A DNA stretch of 64,000 bases, taken from Paracyclopina nana (taxonomy: Eukaryota; Arthropoda; Copepoda; Cyclopoida; Cyclopettidae). The translations under genes and the position numbers were made by a program. The first letter of the stretch is position 1; the number at the start of each line of letters is the position of its first letter. The DNA is taken from the NCBI GenBank assembly GCA_019096065.1, contig JAGUCH010000002.1, forward strand, positions 4,104,501 to 4,168,500, given 5' to 3'. The notes beneath the pieces were generated by a model. The model was given only the letters and a program-made list of their open reading frames with translations. It searched no databases and had not been told where the DNA came from. This document shows positions 10,301-22,429 of the stretch, one piece after another.

Positions 10301-11320
10301 TTGATGTGGTATACTTTGTATACCAAAATCAAAGCAAATGGCGGTCGAAGGAAAAAACGTGAAGAAAGTTTCATTGACTGGCTTTCACTTGTCGATAGGT
10401 TCAATATGGGTAATTTCACGCACTCTCTTGCACTTAGGAATATTATTTTAGCCAACCGTTATGTTTGTTCCTCATTTTGAGTTTGCCAATTCATTTCTTA
10501 AAGGCCTTGAGGATTTTGAGAACAAAATTGATAAAATTGCGAGTGGTGTTGACAACGATGAAGGCAGCTGGATTAACCAGATTTACCACCAGTTTAGCGG
10601 CAACTCCGAAGCTGCCAATGAGACTTTTGATGATGCTGAGGGCTTGGAGCCTCCAATGCTGGATGAGACTTGGGGACTCAAGGATGGAGATGAGGAGCAG
10701 CAGCCTAAGAAGTTTAAACGAAATGCCATTGATGACACGTTTAAGAACGACATTGAAGGTAAAAGCTCAAAAAGGAAAGCTCTATCTTCATGAGTTTGAA
10801 TCTGGTGGGTTTTTTCCTCAGCGATTCGAGGGGAGGATTCCAGTTGCAAAACCAAATTGTGGAGGTGCTTTTCCAAAGTTGCTGAAGGAGGACTTCATTA
10901 CTTTGACAGTCCTCAAGGAATTTCTGGGTACGACAATTGCAATCATCGAAAAATATGCCACCTAATTAATGTTAATTTTTGTCCATAGCGTTATCAAAAG
11001 CCATTTATTCAAGATTGGGTTCCAAGGTGCTTTTGGCAATGTTTGGAATGCAGTTATGTCCATTCCGGAGGTAATTGATCCGATGCCTTTTTAAATGCAA
11101 GATGACATGAGCTTTAAATTATCCACAGGCTAGGCAAATCAAAATGTGCATGGCAGCAAATGATGAATGCACCTCCAAGGAAATTTTGAGGAAAGAGTCG
11201 AACTCCGAATCGGATCGGATATTGGTGAATCCGGATTTCGTCGAAAATCTCGACCAGTCAGATGGCTCGGAGCAATATGAAAAAAATTTAACTGACTTCA
11301 TCGCTGATGATGCACTCTAA
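6854..11320 (+). CDS. Multi-cassette locus: alternative TM exons joined to constant exons
   Basis: This entry describes the locus as a whole; parts are listed separately. Four exon cassettes (ending at 7341, 9548, 9940 and 10409) each encode an acidic Tyr/Asp/Gly-rich stretch, one membrane helix, a basic juxtamembrane motif and a short amphipathic tail ending in Trp-Thr-Gly or Asn-Met-Gly. Each ends exactly one base into the final Gly codon at a GT donor. Only one downstream set of exons that continues this phase (10504-11320) is visible, and I found no separate 3' exons after the first two cassettes. The simplest model is one gene with alternative promoters and mutually exclusive exons. Two or three separate genes with unnoticed 3' exons remain possible. 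I do not recognise the family name; it looks like an uncharacterised arthropod membrane protein. Confidence 0.6.
8149..9548 (+). CDS. TM cassette B with Gln-rich N-terminal exons
   Basis: Proposed exons are 8149-8290, 8446-8761 and 9007-9548. The first two encode a Gln-rich region (NQQQQEAEG, QKQQLLQQRKLALLKQQQ) and an acidic Tyr-rich patch DPTDYYDEYD. The third carries Asn/Gly-rich sequence (GGGYNNGGYAGGGLNLG), a helix TFVLLLGLATAAAAFALYQI, the basic KGRRRSF and LSDLVWTG, ending phase 1 at GTAAGA. The join between exons 1 and 2 is my least certain splice: an in-frame extension also reaches upstream to 8379. Exon 2 ends in phase 2, which matches the acceptors of cassettes B3, C1 and C2 alike. 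A TATAAAATC element near 7880 could serve as the promoter. Confidence 0.55.
9669..9940 (+). CDS. TM cassette C1 (duplicate copy 1)
   Basis: The acceptor CCAATAG at 9668 and donor GTAATT at 9941 bound an exon encoding NYDYYDDYS, the His/Tyr/Gly stretch SYGHHGYHDEYYCKEDQ, the helix VSIGLLVTAIAGIALMWYTL, and GGRRKKRED followed by WLSFVDRFNMG. Entry phase 2 and exit phase 1 match cassette B exon 3. An ATG at 9625 is in frame, so it could also begin a transcript. It is nearly identical to C2. Confidence 0.55.
9723..10435 (+). repeat. Direct duplication holding cassettes C1 and C2
   Basis: About 240 bases starting near 9725 recur near 10195 (offset about 469), including the first about 20 bases of the following intron (GTAATTTCAYGCACTCTC). 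Similarity in intron sequence as well as codons points to a recent tandem duplication. Confidence 0.8.
10081..10409 (+). CDS. TM cassette C2 (duplicate copy 2)
   Basis: This copy encodes YDYYDDYP, then SYGHKGYHDEYYCKEDQ, the same membrane helix as C1, GGRRKKREE and WLSLVDRFNMG. It exits in phase 1 at GTAATT (10410) directly before the constant exons. An acceptor at 10080 (TCAATTCAAG) gives entry phase 2; an in-frame ATG run further upstream (10019, 10049) could instead start translation. About 5 of 70 residues differ from C1 over the shared core. Confidence 0.6.
10504..11320 (+). CDS. Constant 3' exons of the TM-cassette locus
   Basis: Exons 10504-10758, 10822-10927, 10989-11070 and 11129-11320 (phases 1, 1, 2, 0) end at TAA 11320, with AATAAA at 11404. 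They encode LEDFENKIDKIASG, WINQIYHQF, an acidic linker, then a Cys-containing module: CKTKLWRCFSKVAEGG, HLFKIGFQGAFGNVWNAVM, IPEARQIKMCMAANDEC, and a polar acidic tail. The four cysteines and conserved-looking Gly/Trp pattern suggest a small folded, perhaps disulphide-bonded domain. The RRKKR motif after each membrane helix fits either a stop-transfer signal or a furin-type site that would release this C-terminal part. No function is known to me. Confidence 0.65.
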
Positions 11321-11545
11321 GCTCGTAATTTCTTTAAAAATGTGTTTTTTCATGGCCACACCACATTAACTATTATGTAACTGCTAGGTAGATTTCATAA
11401 AACAATAAATTTCACAGTTTCCACTTTTATGCTTTTTAATTAGTATTGCATTTCTTGTGAAATCACTTCACAGCAGTTCGTTCTACTAAACAACAATAGT
11501 TGATGATCACAATTTCACTTCGGTGGTACATGCCAATGTGATGAT

Positions 11546-13604
11546 TCAAACTGCAACTGAGACCAACCAACCGATGCCAAGCAGAGCTGAAGATCCAAAA
11601 ATGGCATCCATAACGAAATCAACTCCATCGAAATCCTGCCTCATTGAGCCCCTTAGATGAGAGAAAATACTCGTCAATTTTAGCCTTTTTTCTTTTAAGA
11701 AGTGAAATCTTACTTGACATCTCCTCTCATAAGTCTATTGACTTGTAGCTGTCCATTCATGGCCGACCTTGAACCAACTATGATAAATCCAAGCACCAGA
11801 GGAGCTACCAATATGGCTGCGACTGGTATGAGGTTGGCAGCATTTCCGTTGCCTTGTAGCACGTATTTATACCCGATTATAGCAATAGCACCTGCAAAAA
11901 AGCAATTTATGATGAAATCATAAGAGCGTGGTATTGGGTATAGATTGCATACCAGCAAAGTATACCAGGCCAAGAAGGGCCAGAATTGTGGTAGGCACTG
12001 TCCACATCATGAAGACGGGATTTGAGTCAGATCTCTCACTAAGAGCAGCTGCAGCTGAGAGGACCTTCTTGAAGACATCTGCACTCGTCTCATTGTTCCT
12101 GATTGCATGTAGCACATCTTGAAAGTCATACAAGCCATCCACAGATGTCTGCTGCTGCTGTTGCTGGTGGTGGTTGTAAAACACCAAATTCTGGTCATCA
12201 TCTGTATCATATTGGCTGTAATCTAGGCCATGCTGATTTCCTTGTTGGCCCTCAAGCCTCTCTAACTTTTGCTTTATTCCTGAGGCTTTCTGGAAACAGG
12301 CAATATTATTTTTTTAGTAGGACATAGCTATATGCTCTACGCATTGGTGACTCACTGATTTTTTGCTTGAGGGAATTTTGAAGCCAGTGAACCATTTGGC
12401 CACCCTTTCACTAATGGTTTTTGGCCTTTGAGGCTTGACATGGTTTTGGAAGCCTTCTAGGTAATCTCCATAGTCGTACTCTAGCGGATCATGGTACTTT
12501 AACTGACTAGAGGACGTGCCTTCAAAGGCACTATTGAATAAGCTGTCATCTTCTTTCAAGCCCACCAGCTTCAATAAAGGGTCAAAAAGGCTATCTTCTT
12601 GTGGGTGGGCCAAATTGCTGGGGTCCTTTTTCCTCAGGATGTTGAAAGGGTTCAGGCCTGAGAGCCCGCCGCCATTATTACTCAGGGCTGGTTTGGGGCC
12701 TGGGGAAAATGGCGTTTGATATGGGCTTGGTGATTGCAATGGGTGGTGATATGAAGGTGGATTTGGGTAATGATGATTAGGATGCTGAAACACAGAAAAA
12801 AGTTGTTAGTGCAAAGGATAGGTGCGCGTACGACCCGTGTGACGTAAACAAACAAACAAACAGCTTACTTGGTACTCTACTCTACGCAGTGGCCGCTGTA
12901 GCTGCTGAGGTGGAGGCTGCCACTGATTATGGTGATTATGCCTTAATGGCCTGTGGTACTGCTGAATATGCTTTGGACGGTTGTCGATGTAGTCATAGTC
13001 ACCATAAGCATCGAGCCTATCAATGCTCGCTTCGGCCGGCTTGAAATGCAGACCGCCATTGTTGACTGTAGGAATTTGTGAGAGGTCGATGGTATCTGAT
13101 TTTTCCGCAGGTCGCGGGGCTGGCAAATAATGCTGCTGCTCCCTTCTGTGACTGCAAAACAAACATGGACATTAGTACAGCATATCCTGTTTTTTCATCT
13201 GATTCATCCTAAAGCATTTTCTCTTTTAAATCCAGCCAAGAGTGAAATTGGTGAATTTAGATAAAAAGCCAGCACAACCTGCTTAGCTGCGTACAGAATT
13301 TGACCCAAAAAATAAGTGGACTAGGAACTTGAGCTCACCTGGAACGACTCGCATGTTCAGTGGGACTCGCTCGAAAATCCTGGTGATGTCGTGAATAATT
13401 CGGTTGGCCCTGAAAATAGGAAGAAAATTGCTCGTTTCCTCTCACCTCAGGAATATCACTTTTTTAGCGTTTCACCTGCTGCACTATCCTCGGTGGATGC
13501 TCCTGGGCGAACACCCCCACGAAATTCAGGCTCAGAAGCAAGTAGCAATTGAGCCCCACTAACGTCCAATGTTTCACAAAGGTGGGAACCCTGATGGCCT
13601 CCAT
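11546..13604 (-). CDS. Unrecognised secretory-pathway protein with Pro/His/Gln-rich region and C-terminal TM helices
   Basis: Seven exons: 13604-13476, 13409-13339, 13151-12869, 12784-12356, 12289-11953, 11891-11714 and 11651-11546; all phases agree and the product is 510 residues. Residues 1-37 form a signal peptide (WTLVGLNCYLLLSLNFVGVFAQ). Then comes a low-complexity region rich in His, Gln, Pro and Tyr/Asp (HHYPNPPSYHHPLQSPSPYQ; EYDYGDYLEGF). The C-terminal third has hydrophobic helices TILALLGLVYFAG, NLIPVAAILVAPLVLGFIIV and AIFGSSALLGIGWLVSVAV. It converges on the TM-cassette locus (stops 226 bases apart). I do not recognise a family; the same style of Tyr/Asp-rich stretch before a membrane segment as in its neighbour suggests a shared cell-surface or cuticle setting, but that is inference. 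Confidence 0.65.
12845..12861 (+). repeat. AAAC microsatellite in an intron
   Basis: Four tandem AAAC units in an intron of the secretory-pathway protein gene. Confidence 0.7.
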
Positions 13605-15139
13605 GTTGGTAAGTGGCCTCTTTATTTATCTGGATGACGGAGGTCACATAGCACTATCAGACTTTTTTGAGCGAAAAAAGATTGGTTTTCGTGTCACTAC
13701 ATGTTTGCTCTAACTTAAAAGCAAAGGAGAAACTGGTGGTGGCAAACAGAGATATATTCTACTTTCACTGTTTGGAAGCTGGCTCGCGTTTGGCATGCAG
13801 CACCATCAGGACATTGGCTAAAGCGCCAGCCACATATACCAGCGTACGAACGCGCTCCAACATTTCCATGAAACCAGCAGAAGAAAGAAAATTCCATTAC
13901 ACATTCTATACTACGTACGCGTACCACGCGCTGTGCTATGAGTGGCATGGGCAACACAGTTTCGAATTCCCTTTATGTGATGGGGTTGAATAAAAAGTAT
14001 TTATGCATAAAGGCAGGTGAGCTGGAGTCTGCTGCAGGATAAGTGGAAATCTGCGGTGTTTTTTTGTGAAAGGCATATGCAGACATATGGTCTCGGCTTT
14101 AATTATGTTTTTTGACCAGCTTAGCACTCGTACGCGCTAGAAATCACCGAAGGACGTGGCTAGTTGCGTCAATTTAGCGGTGGGTGCCATTAAGAACGAT
14201 TTTTGTGACCCTGATATACTCCACTGCAGTCGAACTGGGAGTCGGTTTTGCAAGGACAAAATCAAGATTTTTACCGGCTCCATTCCAACATGAATTCATT
14301 TCTCCAGATGAATGCATAATGCGTTGATGACTCGAAAAATGTTGAAACGAGTTGAGGCATGAATGAAATTTGTTGGGGCCGAGCTAGATTTCTTACTTGG
14401 AAAACGACTATATTGTTCACCTCGGGCAAAATGAACTTGAAAAATATGACGACGTCGCAAAATGCACCTTGCTACATAATATAACATGCACAGGGTCATG
14501 TGAAGAAACCATTAATCGGAGATTTAGAATACATATAAATAACTGGTACGTTGTAATTCATGCATGAAACAACAATGTTGAAAAGAAGATTTAATTTTAG
14601 GCAAAGAAGAAAAATGTGCCATCTTGATTAGAAGGAGGCTGAAAAAATGCAACAATTTACCGCTAGATATGCTAAAAAAAGAATTACTAGATGGCATACA
14701 ATAATAAAACGCGTGTGTTCGGACAGGAAACTCAGCCATGAGTGACAAAAGTGGCGCAACTTTCAAGAAAAGTCAATGGCAGCAAGTGGCCTTGAAATGG
14801 GAAACCAGATTTGATGCAGGTAACCATATATAGATATGCAGAGCACAAGGCTATAATTAAGCACTTTATCTAAACGCTGCAATGAGAAGGTGAGGCGAAA
14901 GTGGCGGGAAATTTGAATTTGACAAGTGCAAGTCCATAGCGCGCGTTGTCTATGTCCTTGGAGTGAAAGCTAGGCCGCGCGAGCAGGCCAAAGTGAAAGC
15001 CATTCAGCAGCTGCTGCTTCTCTACTGGATACGAAGAGAGCATTTGAGAGAAGATGGCGACTTGTTAGTGTTTGCTCTCATTTATTAAGGCTCAATATGC
15101 CAAGGTAGGTAACCGAGTCAACAAGCACACCCATCCAAC
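13605..15139. other. Divergent intergenic region without recognised exons
   Basis: It lies between a leftward and a rightward gene and should hold both promoters. The part from about 14930 is locally CpG-rich (GCGCGCG, GGCCGCGCGAGC) and probably includes the 5' UTR of the BTB gene, with a tiny upstream frame (ATGGCGACTTGTTAG at 15055). No other gene is seen. Confidence 0.4.
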
Positions 15140-16895
15140 ATGGATCCCACTATGAGCGTTGGCGGCTCGCAGGACTTTCGCCTCACTTGGGTGAATTACT
15201 CGCAAAAGCTGACTGAGTCTTTCCACAAGTTTCTCACGAGTGAAATACTGTGCAATGTCACTCTCTGGGTACACGAGAACGGCAGTGCAAACTCAATCAA
15301 GGCTCACCAGGCAATCCTCTCAGCCTGCTCTCCCTGGTTTGAAAAAATACTGAGCTCCAATCAGCATCCGCATCCTATAATAATTTTGAAAGATGTCAGA
15401 TACCATGATCTCAAAAATATTATCAGGTAAATTATTGATTCAAGCATGGCAGATATCCTGGAGGCCTTCAATTTTCACTGCTTCAGGTTCATCTATACTG
15501 GCGAGGTATTTGTCCCGCAGCATGACTTGCAAGACTTTCTTCGCACAGCTGAACTACTTGAAATCAAGGGATTGCTCAAGGATGAAGCATCTTGGCCTCC
15601 CCAAGGGCTGGCCTCACTATTTCAGGGCCCAGTCTCGCCTGGACACAACAAGCATGGCTTACCCAGCTTGCCAACAGTACCTGTCAGCTCATTCCTTTTG
15701 CCAACTGGTAGCACAACATCCCTGGTGTCAGGCCACATCACTGAAGGCACTCAAATTCACGATCTGGTGTCCCAAATCAAGGTCCCAGTCACACTACCCA
15801 GCCAACCTATTTCCAAAACGCTTCTGACCTCAGGTGGTAGTCCTGTGGGATCAATGCATGCAGAAAAAAGACGAAAAATTGAGATCATCAACAGGAGATC
15901 AGTTCCAGTCACCTCTGGAGTCACTGTGGTAAACAGTGGAGCAAAAGCAAGAAGAGTCATGACTGCAAATGCAGTGGCCACACATTTAGTGGTGGAAGAT
16001 AGTTCAGTAATTATCATGATAAAAACAGCTAGACAAGATTTTTGATAATCATCAAGCAAATTGCAGGGCCATGGGAGTGGAGGACCAATGATGTCTCAAG
16101 CCACAGTGGAAGAGGAAGGAGTCTCTTGGATTGATGAGACTGGAGGCAATTCGTGCTCTGACAATGTAGCTGGTATTGATACATCTGCAAACCTAACCCC
16201 AGCAGAAGTAAGCTGCCTTCAGTGCGCGGGCGACGGCGCGGCTCGTCTCACTACCAGCCAGCCCACGCGTCAGCTGTAAATGCCTATATTCATGCTTTTC
16301 TTAAATTTTTCAGTGGGTGGCAACGGGAATCAACGATTGTGGAGCCTTCAAACGAGTCTGGGCTGAAAGGTACCTATGCTACAACCTTGGGAGGGAAATC
16401 ATCTGCCTCCTCTGCTTTTGTCGGTTCACTCAGTTCAAAAAGTTCAACCTGGAGAGACACATGAAGAATAAGCACCCTCAAATGTACAGCCTGAATGAGA
16501 CAGCCAGAAGAGAGATTCTAGAGCAGTTTGTGGCTAGGTACATCGATCATGTGAGCCCTGAGAATAGTGTCAATGCAGCTGGTAATGGTGAACAAAGAAG
16601 CCATGATGTGGCTTCAGAGATTCTAGCCATTGGACCAATACAAGTGGAGGGATTAAGCATTGACACCTCTGGCTCTGAGCCCAACCTGCATGACATTAAG
16701 GTGGAAGATAATGACAATGATGAGCTGGGAGTTCATCACCATCATCATCACCACCACCATCATCACCACCAAAACCATCATCATGGTGGAGAATCCTCCA
16801 AGGAGAATTCCAACTCTGCAAGAGAACCTAGGCCACCTGATAACATTATGGTTGAGCTGGAAGAGACAGACAGTGGCATGCTTCTTGTGAAATGA
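15140..16895 (+). CDS. BTB/POZ domain zinc-finger protein
   Basis: Exons 15140-15426, 15487-16006, 16067-16207 and 16314-16895 give 509 residues. The N-terminus is a BTB/POZ domain of the insect tramtrack/lola type: LTWVNYSQKLTESFHKFL, CNVTLWV, IKAHQAILSACSPWFEKIL, IIRFIYTGEV, FLRTAELLEIKGL. BTB domains dimerise and recruit co-repressors in the nucleus. A Lys/Arg-rich stretch (AEKRRKIEIINRR) is a probable nuclear signal. The last exon has one finger, CLLCFCRFTQFKKFNLERH plus MKNKH, with an unusual cysteine spacing. A run of twelve histidines follows at 16734-16769 and then an acidic tail. It is probably a transcription factor; I cannot assign an orthologue. Confidence 0.75.
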
Positions 16896-17313
16896 TAATC
16901 AGTCATCATTCTACCAATTATACCATCTACCCCAACAACAAAAATAATATTGAACTACCTAAACAAGAAGAACCAAGTACAAAGATATTTCCTCTTTTTG
17001 CTCTCTTTCTCTCACACTCTTATCATGCTACCATTTTCAATGTCAATTCTCCTATTTAGCTAGAATTTTGTGCATTGACATAAACACTATAGAGACATTA
17101 CTTAAAAAACAATGAATTACTATAAACATACAATATGCACACCATATTCATAGCAAATATATTGAATTATATTCCAACTTTGCTCTCTACTCTGCTCATC
17201 ATGTGAGTTGAGAAAGCCCAGCTCTCTTCTGCAAGCTGTCAGCTGATGCAAGCAAGGTCATAGGGCTCTCAGTCACACACTGAGAGCCAGTGTGGCTTAA
17301 CTGAACCACTACC
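16896..17313. other. 3' UTR and spacer
   Basis: This stretch is AT-rich and non-coding; presumably the 3' UTR of the BTB gene and the promoter of the next gene. No conserved element is recognised. Confidence 0.4.
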
Positions 17314-18699
17314 ATGGGACACTACTTTTTGCATTTCCTGCCCATTTTGGGTGAGCTCAGTTGACCCATTTTCTTATGTTTAACCGCATGTAATTATTTT
17401 AATTCTTGAAAAATACTTCTACAGGCCTAGGCATCAACAGTCAAGTTGGTGCCACAGGAATAGCTCCCATTGGTATGGTTCCAGTTGAATTGGTGCGATA
17501 CTTTCATGTAAGACCTGATGTGTAAATATTGTAGCTTTTGGGACATAAATGCTTATTTAATTCTGAAGCCTGAACAACTGGATGAAGCCCTGCATCCTGG
17601 ATTCGTAGAGAGGCAAAGAAGGGCCTCAGGAAGTGAAGATATTCCAGAGGATGAGCCACTTTACACACTCTACTCTCTCGGTGGGGCCCCATGTATTTTG
17701 GCAAAATTGGATGCCATCTTTTACCTTCAGTATCGCACCATGAGGCATGGCACTCAAGCTGCTAGGGTAATTGAATTCTTGCGCCATCTTACGGCTCATA
17801 ACTAGAACCTTATTCAGGTTGACCTCCCCAAAGAACCAGAAGTGTCTGGCTCTTGCGTTAGGGATGGTGACACTGCAGTTCTTACTTTGACTTGGTCTGT
17901 GTTCAACTTCAGCATGGTTTTCACTGAGAACCCCGAAGGCAACTCCTATTACTTGGACACAGTCATTCTCAAGTATAATCAAAGCATCGGCATTTTTCAA
18001 GACACCACTTATAGAGGAGCGGTCATAGCTCAAACTGAAACTGGCTGGAATTATTATTTCACTCCATTGGGCAAATCTTGGGTCTGCAGACGTGCTGAGG
18101 ATCAAGGAACTCTTAAACTTTTCAATGAGGATGATGAGGAAATTGGCAACATGACTCTTTACAACATTAAAATTCAACCCTTTGTTAAAAGAGCCAAAGG
18201 AGATTGGGGTGAAGGTAATCATCATCCAAAACTTGATTTTAACTCTTTTAACATTTTTCGTATTGTAGAGCTTCACTGCCTTGATCGAGAAACTCAAAAC
18301 ATGAGAGAAAATCTGGTTCCCTATGTGACATCCCTGATCTTTACTTTTGGAGTGGCTCTTTGTGTTGCAGCCTATGGAGTATTTAGGCAATTTTTTGTCA
18401 AGAAAACCACGTGAGCTACCGATTATGAAATATAAAAAGAGTACCTGGAGTCAGATCCTAATTTCAGGTATGGTGTGTATGATGAGAATGGGGAGGCCAA
18501 TAATGAGTTTGGGAATGGAAGTGTGCCTATGGAGGAATTCACTCCAGCAGCCGTTCCCATGCAAACGCAACTGAATGAAAACTTTGCTGATTTCGATGCT
18601 CAGGTTGCTGATGAAGTTGAAGCTCCCAAAGCAGCTCCAGCTGCAAATCCGTTCAAGAAAGAAGCCACGAATGTGACAACCAATCCATTCAACCAATGA
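17314..18699 (+). CDS. LAMP-like type I membrane protein with cytosolic NPF motifs
   Basis: Exons 17314-17350, 17425-17507, 17569-17766, 17818-18214, 18269-18410 and 18468-18699 give 362 residues. The luminal part resembles LAMP-family domains: SGSCVRDGDTAVLTLTWSV, SWVCRRAEDQ, then NMTLYNIKIQPFV and ELHCLD, i.e. the paired cysteines and the Gln-Pro/Ala-Phe element before the last Cys. A single membrane helix follows (VPYVTSLIFTFGVALCVAAY). The tail is long (about 80 residues), acidic, and ends with two NPF motifs (AANPFKK, TTNPFNQ), which are known to bind EH-domain endocytic proteins; the usual short GYxx-phi lysosomal tail of LAMPs is absent. The N-terminus is weakly hydrophobic (HYFLHFLPILGLG) and may act as a signal peptide. 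It probably cycles between plasma membrane and endosomes. Confidence 0.6.
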
Positions 18700-18890
18700 T
18701 CAAGTCTTCCAGTTTGATTCAACAGTCTTCCCAATTGACACGAAAACGTATCAAGTCTTCCATTGACATGTGTAACTATTGTATATCAAGTCTTCCATTG
18801 ACATGTGTAACTGTATATCAAGTCTTCCATTGACAAGTATCAAGTCTTCCACTGACATGACAAATTCACAATTATCAAAGTCTTCCAAAA
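18700..18890 (+). repeat. Tandem 3' UTR repeat containing AAGTCTTCC
   Basis: About six copies of a core AAGTCTTCC, three of them within a roughly 30-base unit that also contains ATTGACATGTGTAACT, lie directly after the stop codon of the LAMP-like gene. The array is in its 3' UTR and ends before the converging SPG7 gene. An AATAAA at 18969-18974 abuts the SPG7 stop. Confidence 0.75.
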
Positions 18891-18974
18891 CAAAACTGTT
18901 GATTTTGTGACTTCTTAGAAAGAATTTGCTGAATGTATTAAATACTCTCAAGAGATGATGTACATATCAATAAA

Positions 18975-21427
<2,453 letters not shown>

Positions 21428-21516
21428 CGTTTTACATAAGATTTTGTCACTTTTGTTTTGATTTTGTAACTGAAGAACAACAAGCAGGGAAAAGCGCGCG
21501 AAAATTCAAATCAACT

Positions 21517-22429
21517 TTAATTCTCTTCTTCGTAACTATAGTTGTAATTGTAATCATCAGGTAAAAAATGATAATTATCTTCGTTTTTAAGTGGAGATGG
21601 CGGAGTTATGGATGGGGGTGTCACAATTTGGATGCCAAAATCCGGAAACAGCTGTTGTGGTGGAGCAGGACTGGTTAAATCAGCGAGTGAAAAGTGCCCA
21701 GCATCTTGGCTCGGAGATAACCGAAAATAGGGAATTTGGTCCACCATGCCAATTTCGGCCACAGTTGTTTCCAGCTGTGATCCTTTTTGGCGCCATTTTG
21801 GGCTAACAAAAACTATAATTTGAGTATAATTTGAATTTTGAACGAAAAAAGCTACGAATTGGGATTAGAAGCAGACTAATCAGTCGTTGTGAAGTACTTG
21901 CCTTCTAAATCAAGTTTTACTGGGTGAGCCAGCTTTTTTGTGTTCCCCAGGATGACAGCTGGCGAGCTCATTGTCCAAGGTTTAACTAGCTTCTGGTAAC
22001 TTGATTGAATAATGGGCTTATTTTTGGCTTGGTTTACAATCTGTTCTTTTTGTGCAATGTAGTGCTTAATTCTTCTGGGGAGTTCACTGATTTTGACAAC
22101 TGAGGGCTCGTGATATGACTCCCTATAGAGTGTGTCAAATTTTGTCTGATAGGGAGACAGCTTTTGAGTTTTCATCCTCTGTAAAGTTTTTGGCGGCAAC
22201 AGATCACTAAAAGAAGGTCCTATTTTCTGAGAGGGCTTGAAGTCATCGATGACATTGGAATCAGCCAAAACATGAAGGGAATCAATGTTTAGCACTGATC
22301 CAGGATGAAACTCAAAATTGTGAGATTTCTCAGAGAATTGAGTTTGAAATGCCTCATCCTGAAGAAAAGGGGCACTATTAAATCATAAGCTTTTACTGCC
22401 ACTATCTAAGATGAGCTTACAAAATCCAT
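21517..22429 (-). CDS. Unrecognised 251-residue protein
   Basis: Exons 22429-22421 (only MDF), 22358-21898 and 21802-21517 join in phases 0 and 2. The protein has no signal peptide or membrane helix. Features: SFSDLLPPKTLQRMKTQ, SELPRRIKHYIAQKEQI, KPWTMSSPAVILGN, then a Pro-rich part (TSPAPPQQL, TPPSITPPSP) and a Tyr/Asn/Glu-rich end (DDYNYNYSYEEEN). If the last intron is not removed, translation stops at 21876 and gives a shorter form. The gene lies 89 bases from the start of Spg7 in the same direction. I recognise no family; the join of the last exon is supported only by phase and splice sites. Confidence 0.55.

Noticed and set aside
10465..10965. 166-codon plus-strand frame across the constant exons
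   Set aside because: It reads the constant exon in the wrong frame and through splice sites; the spliced frame is better supported.
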